Counted from the first letter of the stretch, positions 1-9,725 are shown. The stretch is 64,000 nucleotides of DNA from Robbsia andropogonis (GCF_000970345.1 NZ_LAQU01000002.1:62001-126000), one strand, 5' to 3'. Translations and numbers: made by a program. Notes: a model not told the origin generated them from the letters alone.

Positions 1-266
1 TCCAGCTCGCGAACGAAACGGGGATTCCGTGTCAAGCTGGTTCCGGTCGCCCACGGCACATGCACGGTGTCGGGCACATGGCCAACGAATTTCCGTTCTT
101 CGGCGGTACGGACGTCGACCAGCAGCGCCTCGCCGCGCGACACCAAGGTCCAGGCGTCGGCAGGACTCACGCCCCCGGCATAGGCCAGCCTGCTTTCGCG
201 CGCGGTTTCGCGGGCGTAACCCAGTACAGTCTCAGCGAAGGTCTCGTCTTCCAAGGCAATTAGCAT
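1..266 (-). CDS. Rhodanese-like domain protein (3' part outside window)
   Basis: The first 88 codons of a minus-strand gene that runs off the left edge. The start is the ATG at 266, with a GAGGGGAA Shine-Dalgarno-like sequence just upstream. After about 30 residues it enters a rhodanese fold: a hydrophobic strand ending in LLVDVRTAEER at about residues 48-58, then a GHVPDTVHVPW segment, both typical of rhodanese domains. The active-site cysteine loop lies in the missing part, so sulfurtransferase activity cannot be judged. It sits 256 bp downstream of ssuB on the same strand. That fits a sulfur-metabolism context, but co-transcription is only inferred. Confidence 0.8.
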   Translation of the reverse strand, partial: MLIALEDETFAETVLGYARETARESRLAYAGGVSPADAWTLVSRGEALLVDVRTAEERKFVGHVPDTVHVPWATGTSLTRNPRFVREL

Positions 267-522
267 GATGAATTCCCCTCCGGTCATCGGTTTTAGCGGA
301 ATACGCTTGCAGCAAGAAACGACGCGGCAAGACCAGGGGCATCTCTGCCCCGCGCCGCGATCTGGCTTCGCCACTTTGCATTCGAATCACCAGACAGGGA
401 ACCAATTTAATGTCATTACTTATTTCATAACGAAGCAGTTCCCGTGCAACGGCGGCGTACTTCGCCTCACAACAGCCGGGGCCGCCGATACTACAAAGAC
501 AGGGAAATCCTTCACGTCACGC

Positions 523-1326
523 TCACGATACGGCCACGCCAAGTTGTCCCAGCACATGCTGGCGCAAGGCAACAAGGTGCGGATCATCGCGATGTCGCGG
601 ATAGGGTCGATCATTCGGGATATCGGCAATGATGCACGCAGGGCGGTCGCTGAATACGATCACGCGCGTGGCCATGAACAATGCCTCTTCCACATCGTGC
701 GTCACCAAAAGCGTTGTAAAACGGATCCGATGCCACAATGCCAATAACTCACTTTGCATGTTCAAACGCGTCAGCGAATCCAACTTGCCGAAAGGTTCGT
801 CCAGGATCAGCAGCGATGGGTCATTGACAAGGGCACGCGCCAACGCGGCACGCTGTGCCATGCCACCTGACAATTGGTGCGGGTAGGCATTGGCGAACGC
901 GGCAAGACCCACCGTCTCCAACGCTTCGTCGATGCGACGGTCCGCATCGCGTCGACCCTGCGCGGCCGGCCCCAAACCGACGTTGCGACGGATGGTCAAC
1001 CAGGGATAAAGCGTTGGGTCTTGAAATACAACAACCCGATGCGGATCCGGGCCGGCAACACGGTCGTTGTTGTAATAGATGGCGCCTTCACGCGGGGCTT
1101 CAAGGCCCGCAACCAATCGTAACAGCGTCGACTTTCCGCAGCCGCTTGGCCCCAGCAATGCGACAAAATCGCCCGGTTCAGCGGAAAATTGTACGTTATC
1201 CAACACCGGCAACGAAGTGCCATCCAATACAAAGGCATGGCTGACATCGCGAATATCCAGATAGCCGACCGCAGGGCCGATGGATGCATGTGCCGATACC
1301 GCCTGGTTTTCGACGATCGTTACCAT
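523..1326 (-). CDS. ssuB: Aliphatic sulfonate ABC transporter, ATP-binding protein SsuB-like
   Basis: A 267-residue cytoplasmic ATPase of the nitrate/sulfonate/taurine ABC family. It has Walker [10 protein letters not shown] at residues 59-67, a Q-loop (VVVFQDPTLYPW), the signature LSGGM at 152-156, Walker B LLILDEP at 172-178 and a switch histidine in LLVTHDVEEAL. An open frame continues far upstream to 1836, but the ATG at 1326 is chosen because it overlaps the permease stop in ATGGTAA, a usual coupled arrangement, and gives the family length. It would energise the SsuC permease. The SsuD monooxygenase upstream points to alkanesulfonates as substrate. No periplasmic SsuA is encoded in the window. 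Confidence 0.88.
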   Translation of the reverse strand: MVTIVENQAVSAHASIGPAVGYLDIRDVSHAFVLDGTSLPVLDNVQFSAEPGDFVALLGPSGCGKSTLLRLVAGLEAPREGAIYYNNDRVAGPDPHRVVVFQDPTLYPWLTIRRNVGLGPAAQGRRDADRRIDEALETVGLAAFANAYPHQLSGGMAQRAALARALVNDPSLLILDEPFGKLDSLTRLNMQSELLALWHRIRFTTLLVTHDVEEALFMATRVIVFSDRPACIIADIPNDRPYPRHRDDPHLVALRQHVLGQLGVAVS

Positions 1327-2411
1327 TTGAGAAGCCCCTTCTGCCATACAAGTAATCTTCCGCGAACGGCAAATAGCAACGTGATCAGGCCTGAGCACAT
1401 CAACGCCATCACCAATAACGCCGCATACATATTCGCGTACGCGGCCCATCCTTGCGCCCATTGCAGATAGAAGCCCAATCCCGCCTTCACGCCCATCATC
1501 TCGGCGACGACCAATACCGAAAAGGATGCCCCAAGTCCCATGAACAAACCGACGAATACCGATGGCAACGCCGCTGGCACGGCAACACGCAAGACCAGGA
1601 ACCAAGGCTTTCCACCCAGCGTGCGCGCGATATCGTAAAAAGCCGGATTGACACTCGCCACGCCCGACCATGTCAGCACGGCAACAGGAAACCCACTGGC
1701 GAGCGCGATCAGGAAGATGCTCGCGGAGAAGCTGGATGGGAAAAAGAAAAATGCCAGTGGCAACCACGCGGTGGCAGGTAACGGCCCGATGATCCGCAGG
1801 ATGGGATGGACCCAATACCCGACGATCCGCGACCACCCCACGCCAACGCCAACCACAAACCCGGTCATCGCGCCTGCCACATAACCAAGGAACAATAACC
1901 GCAGTGAATACAGGAGGCTTGTTCCCAACTTGATGTAGTCGTTACGGAATACGTCCAGCAAGGCCTGCGGCGGCGCGAAAAACGGCCGGGGCAAGAGACC
2001 CAGCTTTGCTGTCACGACCTCCCATCCGGACAACACGACAGCCAGCGCGATTGCCCACGGGAACACGCGCGTTATCGCACCAATGCGCGCATCGGCAAGC
2101 GCCTCGGCATGCCTGCGCGATCCCGATATCGTCGCGAAGAACAATACGGCTGCGAGCACCACTGACAGCCAAGCCAGTGTGCTTGTTTCGGGGAAGTCGT
2201 CGTAATTCGGCCAGATGCCGACGATCGCTGCCAATGCGGTCCACGCCGCGGTGGCCACGGCACCCACAAACGCAACGCGTCGGTTGAATTGCCCCTTGCT
2301 TTTCGCCCGCGCATCCGGCGAAGGTAGCGCGGCATGTGACGCGCGATAGGTTCCCGGATCGCGCGATCCGACCACGTGTGGCTGCGATGATTCAGATTGG
2401 GAATAAGCCAT
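1320..2411 (-). CDS. ssuC: Sulfonate ABC transporter permease SsuC-like, with N-terminal extension
   Basis: A 363-residue inner-membrane permease of the binding-protein-dependent type. The C-terminal ~260 residues are a normal SsuC/TauC-like core, with a coupling-helix region (PAFYDIARTLGG) about 110 residues from the end. The first ~100 residues are extra: a polar stretch and then two predicted membrane segments (around residues 47-68 and 82-97) that ordinary ~260-residue SsuC lacks. The start is the ATG at 2411; the reading frame is open to a TTG at 2474, but nothing favours that start. The gene overlaps ssuB by seven bases. About 300 bp without a gene separate it from ssuD. Confidence 0.85.
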   Translation of the reverse strand: MAYSQSESSQPHVVGSRDPGTYRASHAALPSPDARAKSKGQFNRRVAFVGAVATAAWTALAAIVGIWPNYDDFPETSTLAWLSVVLAAVLFFATISGSRRHAEALADARIGAITRVFPWAIALAVVLSGWEVVTAKLGLLPRPFFAPPQALLDVFRNDYIKLGTSLLYSLRLLFLGYVAGAMTGFVVGVGVGWSRIVGYWVHPILRIIGPLPATAWLPLAFFFFPSSFSASIFLIALASGFPVAVLTWSGVASVNPAFYDIARTLGGKPWFLVLRVAVPAALPSVFVGLFMGLGASFSVLVVAEMMGVKAGLGFYLQWAQGWAAYANMYAALLVMALMCSGLITLLFAVRGRLLVWQKGLLKW

Positions 2412-2710
2412 GGTCGAAAGCTCAGAGCAAGGAATCGGCAAAGACGTGATGTGCGGATGAACAGCGAGTGACAATCACGAAGAACGTCATCGCCGCTGCG
2501 GCACATATATTCCGTAAATCATCCGCGTACATCATCGGGCTCGTCTGTGCAAGCCTGACTTCAACCCGAAAGTCATCTGAAATGGACATATGGCTCACCA
2601 AATTATCGCTGGTAGAATTTGATGGAGCTTATCTCGCACGACAGCCAGGCAAAACCAAGCATTTCTGCTTTTGATATGGTTTTTTAAGAAGTCTGAACGG
2701 GTGTACCACG
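2412..2710. other. Intergenic between ssuD and ssuC; no gene seen
   Basis: About 300 bp with short, unconvincing frames only. In the usual E. coli layout ssuA would be close to ssuD. Here I see neither a complete nor a recognisable broken binding-protein gene. The stretch could be the 5' leader of ssuCB with its own promoter. Confidence 0.5.
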
Positions 2711-3856
2711 CTATGCCGCGGCACGCGGCAGCAAGCCCGCGCCGACGACTTCACCAAATGGGCCGGATAACAGACCACCTGACCGGGTTTTCTGCTCCCG
2801 TGGCAGCAATGGAAATACCAGCTCCGCGAAGCGGTAAGATTCCTCCAGATGCGGGTATCCAGAGAGAATGAAGGTTTCCACGCCCAGCGCCGCATACTCT
2901 TTCATCAATGCCGCGACCTGCTCCGGATTCCCGACGAGAGCCGTCCCCGCACCGCCACGTACCAAACCAACCCCCGCCCAAAGGTGGGGATAAATCTGCA
3001 ACTTGTCACGTCGGCCATTATGCAGTGCCGCCATCCGCCGCTGCCCTTCCGAATCCATCTTTGCAAACGATGCTTGCGCACGCGCAATGGTATCGTCATC
3101 CAATCGACTGATCAGCTTGTCCGCATCGGACCATGCCTCCGCCTCCGTCTCGCGCACGATCACATGCAGCCGGATGCCGAATGTAATCTTTCGCCCTTTC
3201 GCCTTCGCCCGTTGTCGTATATCGGCAATCTTTCTGGCAACGGCGTCGGGTGTTTCGCCCCACGTCAGATAGGTATCGATATGATCGGCGGCAATCGCAT
3301 GCGCCGCCGGTGACGAACCGCCAAACCACAATGGCGGATGCGCCGATTGTATTGGCGGATACAATATCTTCCCGCCTTTGCTTTGCAGGTGTTTCCCGTC
3401 GAATTCGATTGTCTCGCCCGCATGGGAGGCAGCGAGGAGGCCACGCCAGATATGCAGGAATTCGTCGGTCACTTCGTAACGCGTATCATGATCCGTAAAA
3501 ATGCCGTCTCCGGCGAGCTCGGCCGGGTCGCCGCCCGTTACGACATTGATCAATAGCCGCCCTTTCGACAGTCGATCGAACGTGGATGCCATTCGCGCCG
3601 ACAAGGCAGGAGAAGATAGCCCCGGCCGGATTGCGACGAGGAATTTAAGACGCTGCGTGAACGGCATGAGCGACGATGCGACAACCCATGCGTCCTCGCA
3701 GGATCGCCCCGTCGGCAGCAACACCCCTTCGTAACCGAGCGTGTCGGCCGCAACGGCAATCTGACGAAAATAGTCGAAATCCGCGGCGCGAGCGCCCTCG
3801 GAAGTCCCCAGGTAGCGACTGTCTCCGTGGGTAGGAATGAACCAAAAGACATTCAT
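2711..3856 (-). CDS. ssuD: FMNH2-dependent alkanesulfonate monooxygenase
   Basis: A 381-residue flavin-dependent monooxygenase of the luciferase-like family, the same length as E. coli SsuD. The N-terminus ([17 protein letters not shown]), the [17 protein letters not shown] segment near residues 42-58 and the [11 protein letters not shown] motif near 103-113 are hallmarks of SsuD. It releases sulfite from C2-C10 alkanesulfonates using reduced FMN supplied by a partner reductase; no ssuE-like reductase is present in the window. The last ~25 residues are an alanine-rich tail. It is first in the ssu gene group. A Shine-Dalgarno-like AGGAGGAG lies rather far (about 15 bases) from the ATG. Confidence 0.92.
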   Translation of the reverse strand: MNVFWFIPTHGDSRYLGTSEGARAADFDYFRQIAVAADTLGYEGVLLPTGRSCEDAWVVASSLMPFTQRLKFLVAIRPGLSSPALSARMASTFDRLSKGRLLINVVTGGDPAELAGDGIFTDHDTRYEVTDEFLHIWRGLLAASHAGETIEFDGKHLQSKGGKILYPPIQSAHPPLWFGGSSPAAHAIAADHIDTYLTWGETPDAVARKIADIRQRAKAKGRKITFGIRLHVIVRETEAEAWSDADKLISRLDDDTIARAQASFAKMDSEGQRRMAALHNGRRDKLQIYPHLWAGVGLVRGGAGTALVGNPEQVAALMKEYAALGVETFILSGYPHLEESYRFAELVFPLLPREQKTRSGGLLSGPFGEVVGAGLLPRAAA

Positions 3857-3937
3857 CGGACGGTCGCTCCTCCTATCCTCCGGCCGTCGATTCGGCCCCG
3901 TGCGTGATTTCCCATCATGTCGACACCTCGTTTAGGC

Positions 3938-3964
3938 AGCGCCGCGTGATAAGCAGGCGGCGCT
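3938..3964. promoter_or_regulatory. Inverted repeat upstream of ssuD
   Basis: Perfect 8-bp arms AGCGCCGC / GCGGCGCT flank an 11-base spacer, about 80 bp upstream of the ssuD start. It could be an operator or a hairpin in the 5' leader. No regulator is assigned. Confidence 0.35.
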
Positions 3965-4145
3965 CACGGAATAATCGGCATGACGTTAGCAAAAGGACGG
4001 CGGTGGCCGAACCAATATTTCCGTATGTGCTAATGCGGAATATCGGAAATCATCATGGGAAGAGGGTTACAGGAATGTGTCCGAAGCCGACCGCACCCAT
4101 TTCGTGCATGGCAATGAAGGTTACCGGCTTTCGCACGCTGCCGCG

Positions 4146-5129
4146 CTACCGCGACGTCGTTTGCCCACCAAAGCGTTCACGGTAGGCTTGCGGCGTGACC
4201 GCGCATACCTTCATGACACTTCGCCGCAGGGAATCTTCGCTCCCAAAACCACACTTCAACGCGATGCGTTTGACTGGCAATGCCGTATCGACAAGTAGCC
4301 GCAGGGCCGCTTCCGTGCGAAACAATTCGATTGCCCGTGCCGGTGTATTGCCGGTTTTGTCGCGATAGTGACGCACGAAGCTTCTCTCACTCATGCCAGC
4401 CCGTCTCGCGAGCGCCGGCACCGACATATCGGATGTGAGGTTCTCTGCGATCCATGCGTGAAGCGCTTCGAAATCATCGCTGGCGTTCTGCAGTAGCAAT
4501 GTGGCACTGAACTGTGCCTGGCCGCCAGGCCGTTTAAGAAATACAACGAGCTCTCGGGCCACGTCCAAGGCCAGCCCGCGACCGCAATCCGCCTCCACGA
4601 ACGCGAGGGCAAGATCGATGCCGGCGGTAACACCTGCCGAGGTCCATACCTCGCCGTCCCGTATATAAATGGGATCTGGCTCAATGCGCAGCATCGGATA
4701 GCGATGACCAAGCGCCTGACAATGCGCCCAATGCGTTACAACGCGTCGCTGATCAAGCAGTCCCGCCGCCGCCAGCAGAAAGGCGCCAGTACACACCGAT
4801 GCAATCCTTCTCACTGCTTCAGTGTGTTCACGCACCCATCTCAAAAGCGTGAGGTCTTTCGACGCGGCATGTACGCCGCGCCCACCCGCTACGATGAACG
4901 TATCGGCACCCGCGCCTGCGACGGGTAGCGGAAAGGTGTCAAGTCCTAAACCCGCGGAAGACACCACTTTACCGGACGCCGATACCACACGAACCTCGTA
5001 CGGGCGCTGTTTGCCGCGTTCCAGGCAGAGCTCGTTCGCTGACGCGAACACCTGCATGGGCCCGGAGACATCGAGAAGTTGTACGTCGTCAAAAGCCAGT
5101 ATGTTGACGGTTCGAAGCGTATCGGACAC
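4146..5129 (-). CDS. GlxA-family regulator: DJ-1/PfpI domain plus AraC-type HTH
   Basis: A 327-residue transcription factor. Residues ~1-190 form a DJ-1/PfpI (class I glutamine amidotransferase-like) fold, with the nucleophile-elbow sequence ASVCTGAFLLAAAGLL. Residues ~225-320 hold two AraC-type helix-turn-helices (MSVPALARRAGMSERSF and PVKRIALKCGFGSEDSL). The GTG at 5129 is chosen because it begins just before the first beta strand (VNILAFDDVQLLDVSG) and gives the family length; the frame is open further upstream, and no clear Shine-Dalgarno sequence is visible. It is divergent from a DJ-1-fold enzyme gene 132 bp away, which is its most likely target (inference). Confidence 0.85.
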   Translation of the reverse strand: MSDTLRTVNILAFDDVQLLDVSGPMQVFASANELCLERGKQRPYEVRVVSASGKVVSSAGLGLDTFPLPVAGAGADTFIVAGGRGVHAASKDLTLLRWVREHTEAVRRIASVCTGAFLLAAAGLLDQRRVVTHWAHCQALGHRYPMLRIEPDPIYIRDGEVWTSAGVTAGIDLALAFVEADCGRGLALDVARELVVFLKRPGGQAQFSATLLLQNASDDFEALHAWIAENLTSDMSVPALARRAGMSERSFVRHYRDKTGNTPARAIELFRTEAALRLLVDTALPVKRIALKCGFGSEDSLRRSVMKVCAVTPQAYRERFGGQTTSR

Positions 5130-5261
5130 GAGAGAATGGCGTAAATTGCGGCCTGATTGGCCTTTACGCCATACGCTACACGTGTACAGTGCATCTGTCC
5201 AATACTCATCGACGCGCCATGCAACATGGCGGTCATTCCCTCCTGCTCCTACGATATCGAC

Positions 5262-5951
5262 ATGACCATTCGCATCGGCTTCCTCGTTTTTCCTGGCGTG
5301 CAACACCTCGACCTCGCAGGTCCATACGATGTCTTTGCATCGTTGGCGGATGTGCGCATTCGTCTGATCTGGAAAGCGTTGGCGACCGTGAAAGCCAGCA
5401 ACGGATTACCGTTGGCACCTGACACGACATTCGACGATTGCCCTACGTTGGATGTCATTTGCATTCCCGGAGGCGCAGGCGTGGGCGAGGTAATGGAAGA
5501 CAACGTCACGCTTGCATTCATCCGCGAACAGGCGGCCCAGGCTACTTTTATCACCTCGGTTTGCACAGGTGCATTGGTACTGGGCGCCGCCGGACTGCTT
5601 CATGGGCGTCGCGCGACGACGCACTGGGCCTACCATGCATTGTTGTCGCGGTTTGGCGCACAGCCGGTCCAGGAACGCGTCGTTCGTGACGGGAACCTGC
5701 TGACTGGCGGCGGTGTCACTGCGGGAATCGATTTCGCACTGACATTGGTCGGGGAACTTGTCGGGGTCGACGAAGCACAAGCCATTCAACTGCAAATCGA
5801 ATATGCGCCGGCACCGCCATTCGCCGCGGGCAGCCCTGACACCGCGCCCCCGTCCGTCCTTGAAGTCGCTCGTCAACGTACCGCGGCGAACGTCGCGAAA
5901 CGGACGGAGATTGTTGCACGCGCGGCCGCCAGACTTGCTGCACACGGTTAG
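5262..5951 (+). CDS. DJ-1/PfpI family protein, isonitrile hydratase-like
   Basis: A 229-residue single-domain protein of the DJ-1/PfpI superfamily. It starts MTIRIGFLVFPGVQHLDLAGPYD and carries the conserved cysteine in SVCTGALVLGAAGLL (about residue 103) followed by RRATTHWAYH. Length and motif layout match Pseudomonas isonitrile hydratase InhA, which hydrates isonitriles to N-substituted formamides. Related DJ-1 proteins with other or unknown functions share these motifs, so the substrate is inference. The ATG at 5262 is preferred over the open upstream frame because the first strand starts immediately. It is divergent from the GlxA-type regulator, which probably controls it. Confidence 0.72.
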   Translation: MTIRIGFLVFPGVQHLDLAGPYDVFASLADVRIRLIWKALATVKASNGLPLAPDTTFDDCPTLDVICIPGGAGVGEVMEDNVTLAFIREQAAQATFITSVCTGALVLGAAGLLHGRRATTHWAYHALLSRFGAQPVQERVVRDGNLLTGGGVTAGIDFALTLVGELVGVDEAQAIQLQIEYAPAPPFAAGSPDTAPPSVLEVARQRTAANVAKRTEIVARAAARLAAHG

Positions 5952-5977
5952 CTTATATCTTCAAATAACCGGATGCC

Positions 5978-8389
5978 TCACGACACTCGTACAGTCAAGC
6001 TACGCCACGGGCCAGCCGCGTTATCCGATATCAACGCAACATTTTGGAAAACAACTGGTCTCGTCTCGCTGCGTGGAATCAATATCTGCAACTGATTCTG
6101 CCTGCCTGGCATGTGCCCAAGACGGGTAACCGAGAGCACCAGATTTCGTCGCGTGGACTCGAGCCTGATATCCCACCGGCCTTGCTTACCACTACGCCAT
6201 GCTTCCGTTTCACCGTCGTCCTCCACGGATCCCCCCTGAGCGACGCCTTCCGTCTTAAAGGGTGCCACCATGAACGCCCTTTCATCCGCGGGTGAGGCAA
6301 AATGTTGATCGGCTACATTCAAGGCAATCACACCACCCTCGCGAATCAGCATGATTGGCTGATCGAAAGGGGCAGGCAAACAGACCGTGTTGCCTCCATC
6401 GAACGCTTCGCCGCTCCAATACGAGAACCAGCGCGCGCCGGAAGGCAGATAGATTTCGCGCGCCGTCTGGTGTGCCTCGACCACCGGCGCTACCAGCATA
6501 TGCGGCCCCAGCATCATGTCGTCGCCATCGTCGAGACAACGCCCGTCGCTTGGAAACTCAGCAAAAAGAGGCCTTAGAACCGGTTCGTAACAACTGTGCG
6601 ACTGCCATAACAAGGCGTAAAGATAGGGGATCAAGCGATACCGCAATTTGATAAGCGCGGATATGTGATGGGTATGCTCCGGAAACATCCACGGCTCATT
6701 CACGCTGCCATCGTCGTTCCATGAATGGATACTGAAGCGCGGCAGGAAGACACCAAAAGCCACCCAGCGCATGAACAACTCCGGGTCCGGGGCTGGTCCG
6801 GAAAACCCCCCGATATCATGCCCCGTGTTCGACACGCCGGACATGGCAAGGCCCAAACCCATCTTCAGGTTATAGCGTAGCGTCTCCCAGGACGTGTAAT
6901 TGTCGCCCGACCACGTTTGAACATAACGATGCATGCCCACACCTCCTGACCGCGAGACCAAGAACGGTCGCGTCGACGGCGCATATTCACGCTGTGCGGC
7001 ATGTGATGCCTGCATCATCAACTGCGTTTGCAATACCTTCGCCTGTTGCGCCACAAACGAACGTCCAAAACCGTTCGCAATCGCATCAGGCGTCCAGATT
7101 TCAAACTCATTGTTGTCATTCCACGTCGCCGCGATACCGTAGGCGAGGAGGCTATCCTTTACCTTTCCCTTCCACCAATCGATTGTCGCAGGATTCGTGA
7201 AGTCGAGATAAGCGCCCACCTCATCCCAGAATTGAATCCATGCGGGGCCGCCATCGCCGGCACGGATAAGAAGTCCCGCTTCATCGACTTCCTTGAAAGC
7301 AGGATGATCACGAAGGAGGCACGGTTTGATGTTGGCGCATAAGCGGACGCCCTTTTTGAGATAACTGTCGACGAACCCTTTGATGTCAGGAAATTTCTCG
7401 CGATTCCAGTTGAAAACGTAGCGCTTTGCACCAATCGAAGTGTAGCCTGAGGACAAATGAAATGAGTCACACAGGATGTCGTGTTCGGCACAACGCTCGA
7501 TGAACTCGCCCATTTGTTCCTGTGCGTTCGGGGCGTCGGTATAACGCATCGTCGAGCCGGAGTAGCCCAAACCCCACTTCGGCATCCAAGCCGGTTTTCC
7601 CGTAAGCCACGTGAAGCGGCGTACCGCGGCGAGGGGCGTACTCGGCGATGCGATGAAGTAATAGTCGAGATCACCATGTTCGGCGATGAAATGACGGTAG
7701 GCGCCATGATAGTTGTCCAACTCGCGACCCATATCGAACCGGCAGTCGGACAGCGTATCGTAGAAGAGGCCAAAGCCGCGCTGTGTGTCCGGCCGCCACG
7801 TCACATAAAAAGGAATGTGTTTATAGAGCGGGTCGGTAGTGCGCGCGCTATAGCCCATCGCATCGATATTGCGCATTTCATAGCTTTGGCCCGCACGATC
7901 AACCGATCCGGCACGCTCGCCCAGGCCAACATACATTTCACCGCGCTCGCGTTCGACGTAGTGATAGACCCTGGCGTCCCACCACGAGAAGTTGTACGCC
8001 TGCGTCTGGCGATCCCGCAAAACACGATGCCATTCGCCGTTCTCGCGTAAGTCCCACGAACAAAATCCTCCCGCATAGTCGACGGTCAAACGAATACACG
8101 CTGTTTCGACGACGAGATGACCCGCGGTATTCACGACGGAGAAAGACGGTGGCGTGAAACCACTCATGTCGCGCCGATCCCGACCTTCGATCGGGGTGTC
8201 TTCCATGCCTGGCGCGATGGCCCACGTATTCGGTCCATGTAGCTGCCCGTCGGGGAGAACAAGCACGCGAATGATGTCATCGGCGAGAACGAACAGTTCG
8301 ATCAGGCTTCCCGTGTCCGACGCCAGGATGAGGTGATTGTCGGTGTGATGCGACAACGTGAATTGCGGTTTAACGTTCAATGAAGCCAT
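5978..8389 (-). CDS. Glycoside hydrolase family 31 alpha-glycosidase
   Basis: An 803-residue GH31 enzyme. The retaining-mechanism nucleophile lies in ATWNDNNEFEIW (D425 from the chosen start). The general acid/base lies in TWSGDNYTSW (D496), followed by SGVSNTGHDIGGF and FLPRFSIHSWNDDG, all typical of GH31 alpha-glucosidases and xylosidases. The N-terminal ~250 residues are the beta-sandwich domain. No signal peptide is seen, so it is probably cytoplasmic and acts on an imported alpha-glycoside. Two starts are plausible, ATG at 8389 and ATG at 8419; the latter overlaps the MFS gene end by nothing, and neither has a strong ribosome site. It follows the MFS gene on the same strand, so import plus hydrolysis is inferred. 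Confidence 0.88.
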   Translation of the reverse strand: MASLNVKPQFTLSHHTDNHLILASDTGSLIELFVLADDIIRVLVLPDGQLHGPNTWAIAPGMEDTPIEGRDRRDMSGFTPPSFSVVNTAGHLVVETACIRLTVDYAGGFCSWDLRENGEWHRVLRDRQTQAYNFSWWDARVYHYVERERGEMYVGLGERAGSVDRAGQSYEMRNIDAMGYSARTTDPLYKHIPFYVTWRPDTQRGFGLFYDTLSDCRFDMGRELDNYHGAYRHFIAEHGDLDYYFIASPSTPLAAVRRFTWLTGKPAWMPKWGLGYSGSTMRYTDAPNAQEQMGEFIERCAEHDILCDSFHLSSGYTSIGAKRYVFNWNREKFPDIKGFVDSYLKKGVRLCANIKPCLLRDHPAFKEVDEAGLLIRAGDGGPAWIQFWDEVGAYLDFTNPATIDWWKGKVKDSLLAYGIAATWNDNNEFEIWTPDAIANGFGRSFVAQQAKVLQTQLMMQASHAAQREYAPSTRPFLVSRSGGVGMHRYVQTWSGDNYTSWETLRYNLKMGLGLAMSGVSNTGHDIGGFSGPAPDPELFMRWVAFGVFLPRFSIHSWNDDGSVNEPWMFPEHTHHISALIKLRYRLIPYLYALLWQSHSCYEPVLRPLFAEFPSDGRCLDDGDDMMLGPHMLVAPVVEAHQTAREIYLPSGARWFSYWSGEAFDGGNTVCLPAPFDQPIMLIREGGVIALNVADQHFASPADERAFMVAPFKTEGVAQGGSVEDDGETEAWRSGKQGRWDIRLESTRRNLVLSVTRLGHMPGRQNQLQILIPRSETRPVVFQNVALISDNAAGPWRSLTVRVS

Positions 8390-8447
8390 ATCAGATCTCG
8401 TGTCTTTATCAAGCGGCATCTTGAGCACTGCTTTTGCCGCACGGTGG

Positions 8448-9704
8448 CTAGCGCACGGCGGCATGGCCACGCATCAGGATGACGAGGAGCGTAGCGCCTA
8501 TCAGGTCGAACAGGCCCAATGCGGCGAAAAGCGGTTTGTAGCCAATCGAGTCAGCCAACGCCCCGACGACGAGAGAGAATCCCAGGCCGCCGATCCAGGC
8601 CGCCATGCCGGCGAAGCCTGCGGCGGTGCCGACTTCCCCAGGCACAAAGACATCCGCGCTCAGTGTATTGACCAACGCCGAAATCATCTGATGCGCGAAT
8701 CCGCCCACGCAGAACAGTGCAATGGCTTCATACGGAGAAGCGACCAGGCCAATGCACGCGGGTCCGATCATCATCACCGCGCCGAGCACGACGCCGGCAA
8801 TGCGCGACCAGATCAGTGAGATGCGCAGATGCTTCATCAGGAAGGGCGAAAGATATCCCCCGAACAAACCGCCTAAGTCGGCGGCCAGAAAGGGCACCCA
8901 TGCAAACAAAGCGATCTCTTTCAGATCCATGTGCCGTTCCGTGGCAAGATACAGCGGAATCCAGAAACTGAACGTCTGCCACGCGGGCTCGGCAAAGAAA
9001 CGCGCCTGAGCGATCGCCCAAAAACGCCGCGTGGTGATGACATCTCGAATGCGGTATGTATCTCGCACCGTCTCTGTCGCGATACTTTGTCCACTGGTGA
9101 TCTGCTCCTGCTCTTCGCGAGAAATCCGGGGATGTTCCGTGGGCGTGCGATAAAACGCGTACCAACACGCAGCCCAAATAAAGCCTAGCGCACCGGTTAC
9201 CAGAAAGGCAGCCTGCCATCCATAATGAAGTGATACGAGTATGACCAAAGGCGGCGCCAATACTGAACCTAAGGAGGTTCCCGCATTGAAATAGCCCACG
9301 GCGATGGACTTTTCCCGATTTGGAAACCATTCAGCAACCACCTTCATCCCCGCGGGAATGGCGACCGCTTCAGCAAGGCCCATGAAGCCACGCATTGCCG
9401 CAAGGGAAAGCCAACTGCCGGCGAAGCCATGAAGGCACCCTATCACCGACCATAAGCAGGCAAATAACGTGAAGCCAATGCGCAGCCCGATCAGATCGAT
9501 GATTACGCCGCATACCGGCTGCATGATCGTGTATCCCACCTGGAAGGCGCCCACCACATAGGAGTACTGTTGGGTACTCATATGCAGCACCGTCTTCAAC
9601 TCCGGCGCTAATACACCCAGAGCATTGCGGGAAAGGTAATTCACAATGGTGCCGGCACACACAAGTGCAATGATCCACCATCGCAAGCCAACGATCTTTT
9701 TCAC
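8448..9704 (-). CDS. MFS transporter, ExuT/GudP (anion:cation symporter) type
   Basis: A 418-residue, roughly 12-TM transporter. The N-terminus (LRWWIIALVCAGTIVNYLSRNALGVLAPEL) and the GLAEAVAIPAGMKVVAEWFPNREKS segment closely follow the hexuronate/aldarate ACS branch of the major facilitator superfamily. Substrates in that branch are sugar acids such as glucuronate, galacturonate or glucarate. With a GH31 gene directly downstream, the cargo might be a glycosidic or sugar-acid-containing oligomer; that is inference. The ATG at 9704 begins the first charged residues before TM1. Its upstream region carries two matched inverted repeats that look like operators. Confidence 0.85.
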   Translation of the reverse strand: MKKIVGLRWWIIALVCAGTIVNYLSRNALGVLAPELKTVLHMSTQQYSYVVGAFQVGYTIMQPVCGVIIDLIGLRIGFTLFACLWSVIGCLHGFAGSWLSLAAMRGFMGLAEAVAIPAGMKVVAEWFPNREKSIAVGYFNAGTSLGSVLAPPLVILVSLHYGWQAAFLVTGALGFIWAACWYAFYRTPTEHPRISREEQEQITSGQSIATETVRDTYRIRDVITTRRFWAIAQARFFAEPAWQTFSFWIPLYLATERHMDLKEIALFAWVPFLAADLGGLFGGYLSPFLMKHLRISLIWSRIAGVVLGAVMMIGPACIGLVASPYEAIALFCVGGFAHQMISALVNTLSADVFVPGEVGTAAGFAGMAAWIGGLGFSLVVGALADSIGYKPLFAALGLFDLIGATLLVILMRGHAAVR

Positions 9705-9725
9705 GTGCTTCCCCCGTTCCGTTCA

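Noticed and set aside
523-1836. A 437-codon open frame that would add 170 residues before the SsuB ATPase
   Set aside because: The extra part is antisense-free but lies in another frame of ssuC, has no family features and no role; the ATPase starts naturally at 1326 with an overlap to ssuC.
2412-2710. A broken ssuA between ssuD and ssuC
   Set aside because: No binding-protein fragment could be recognised in any frame of this short gap.
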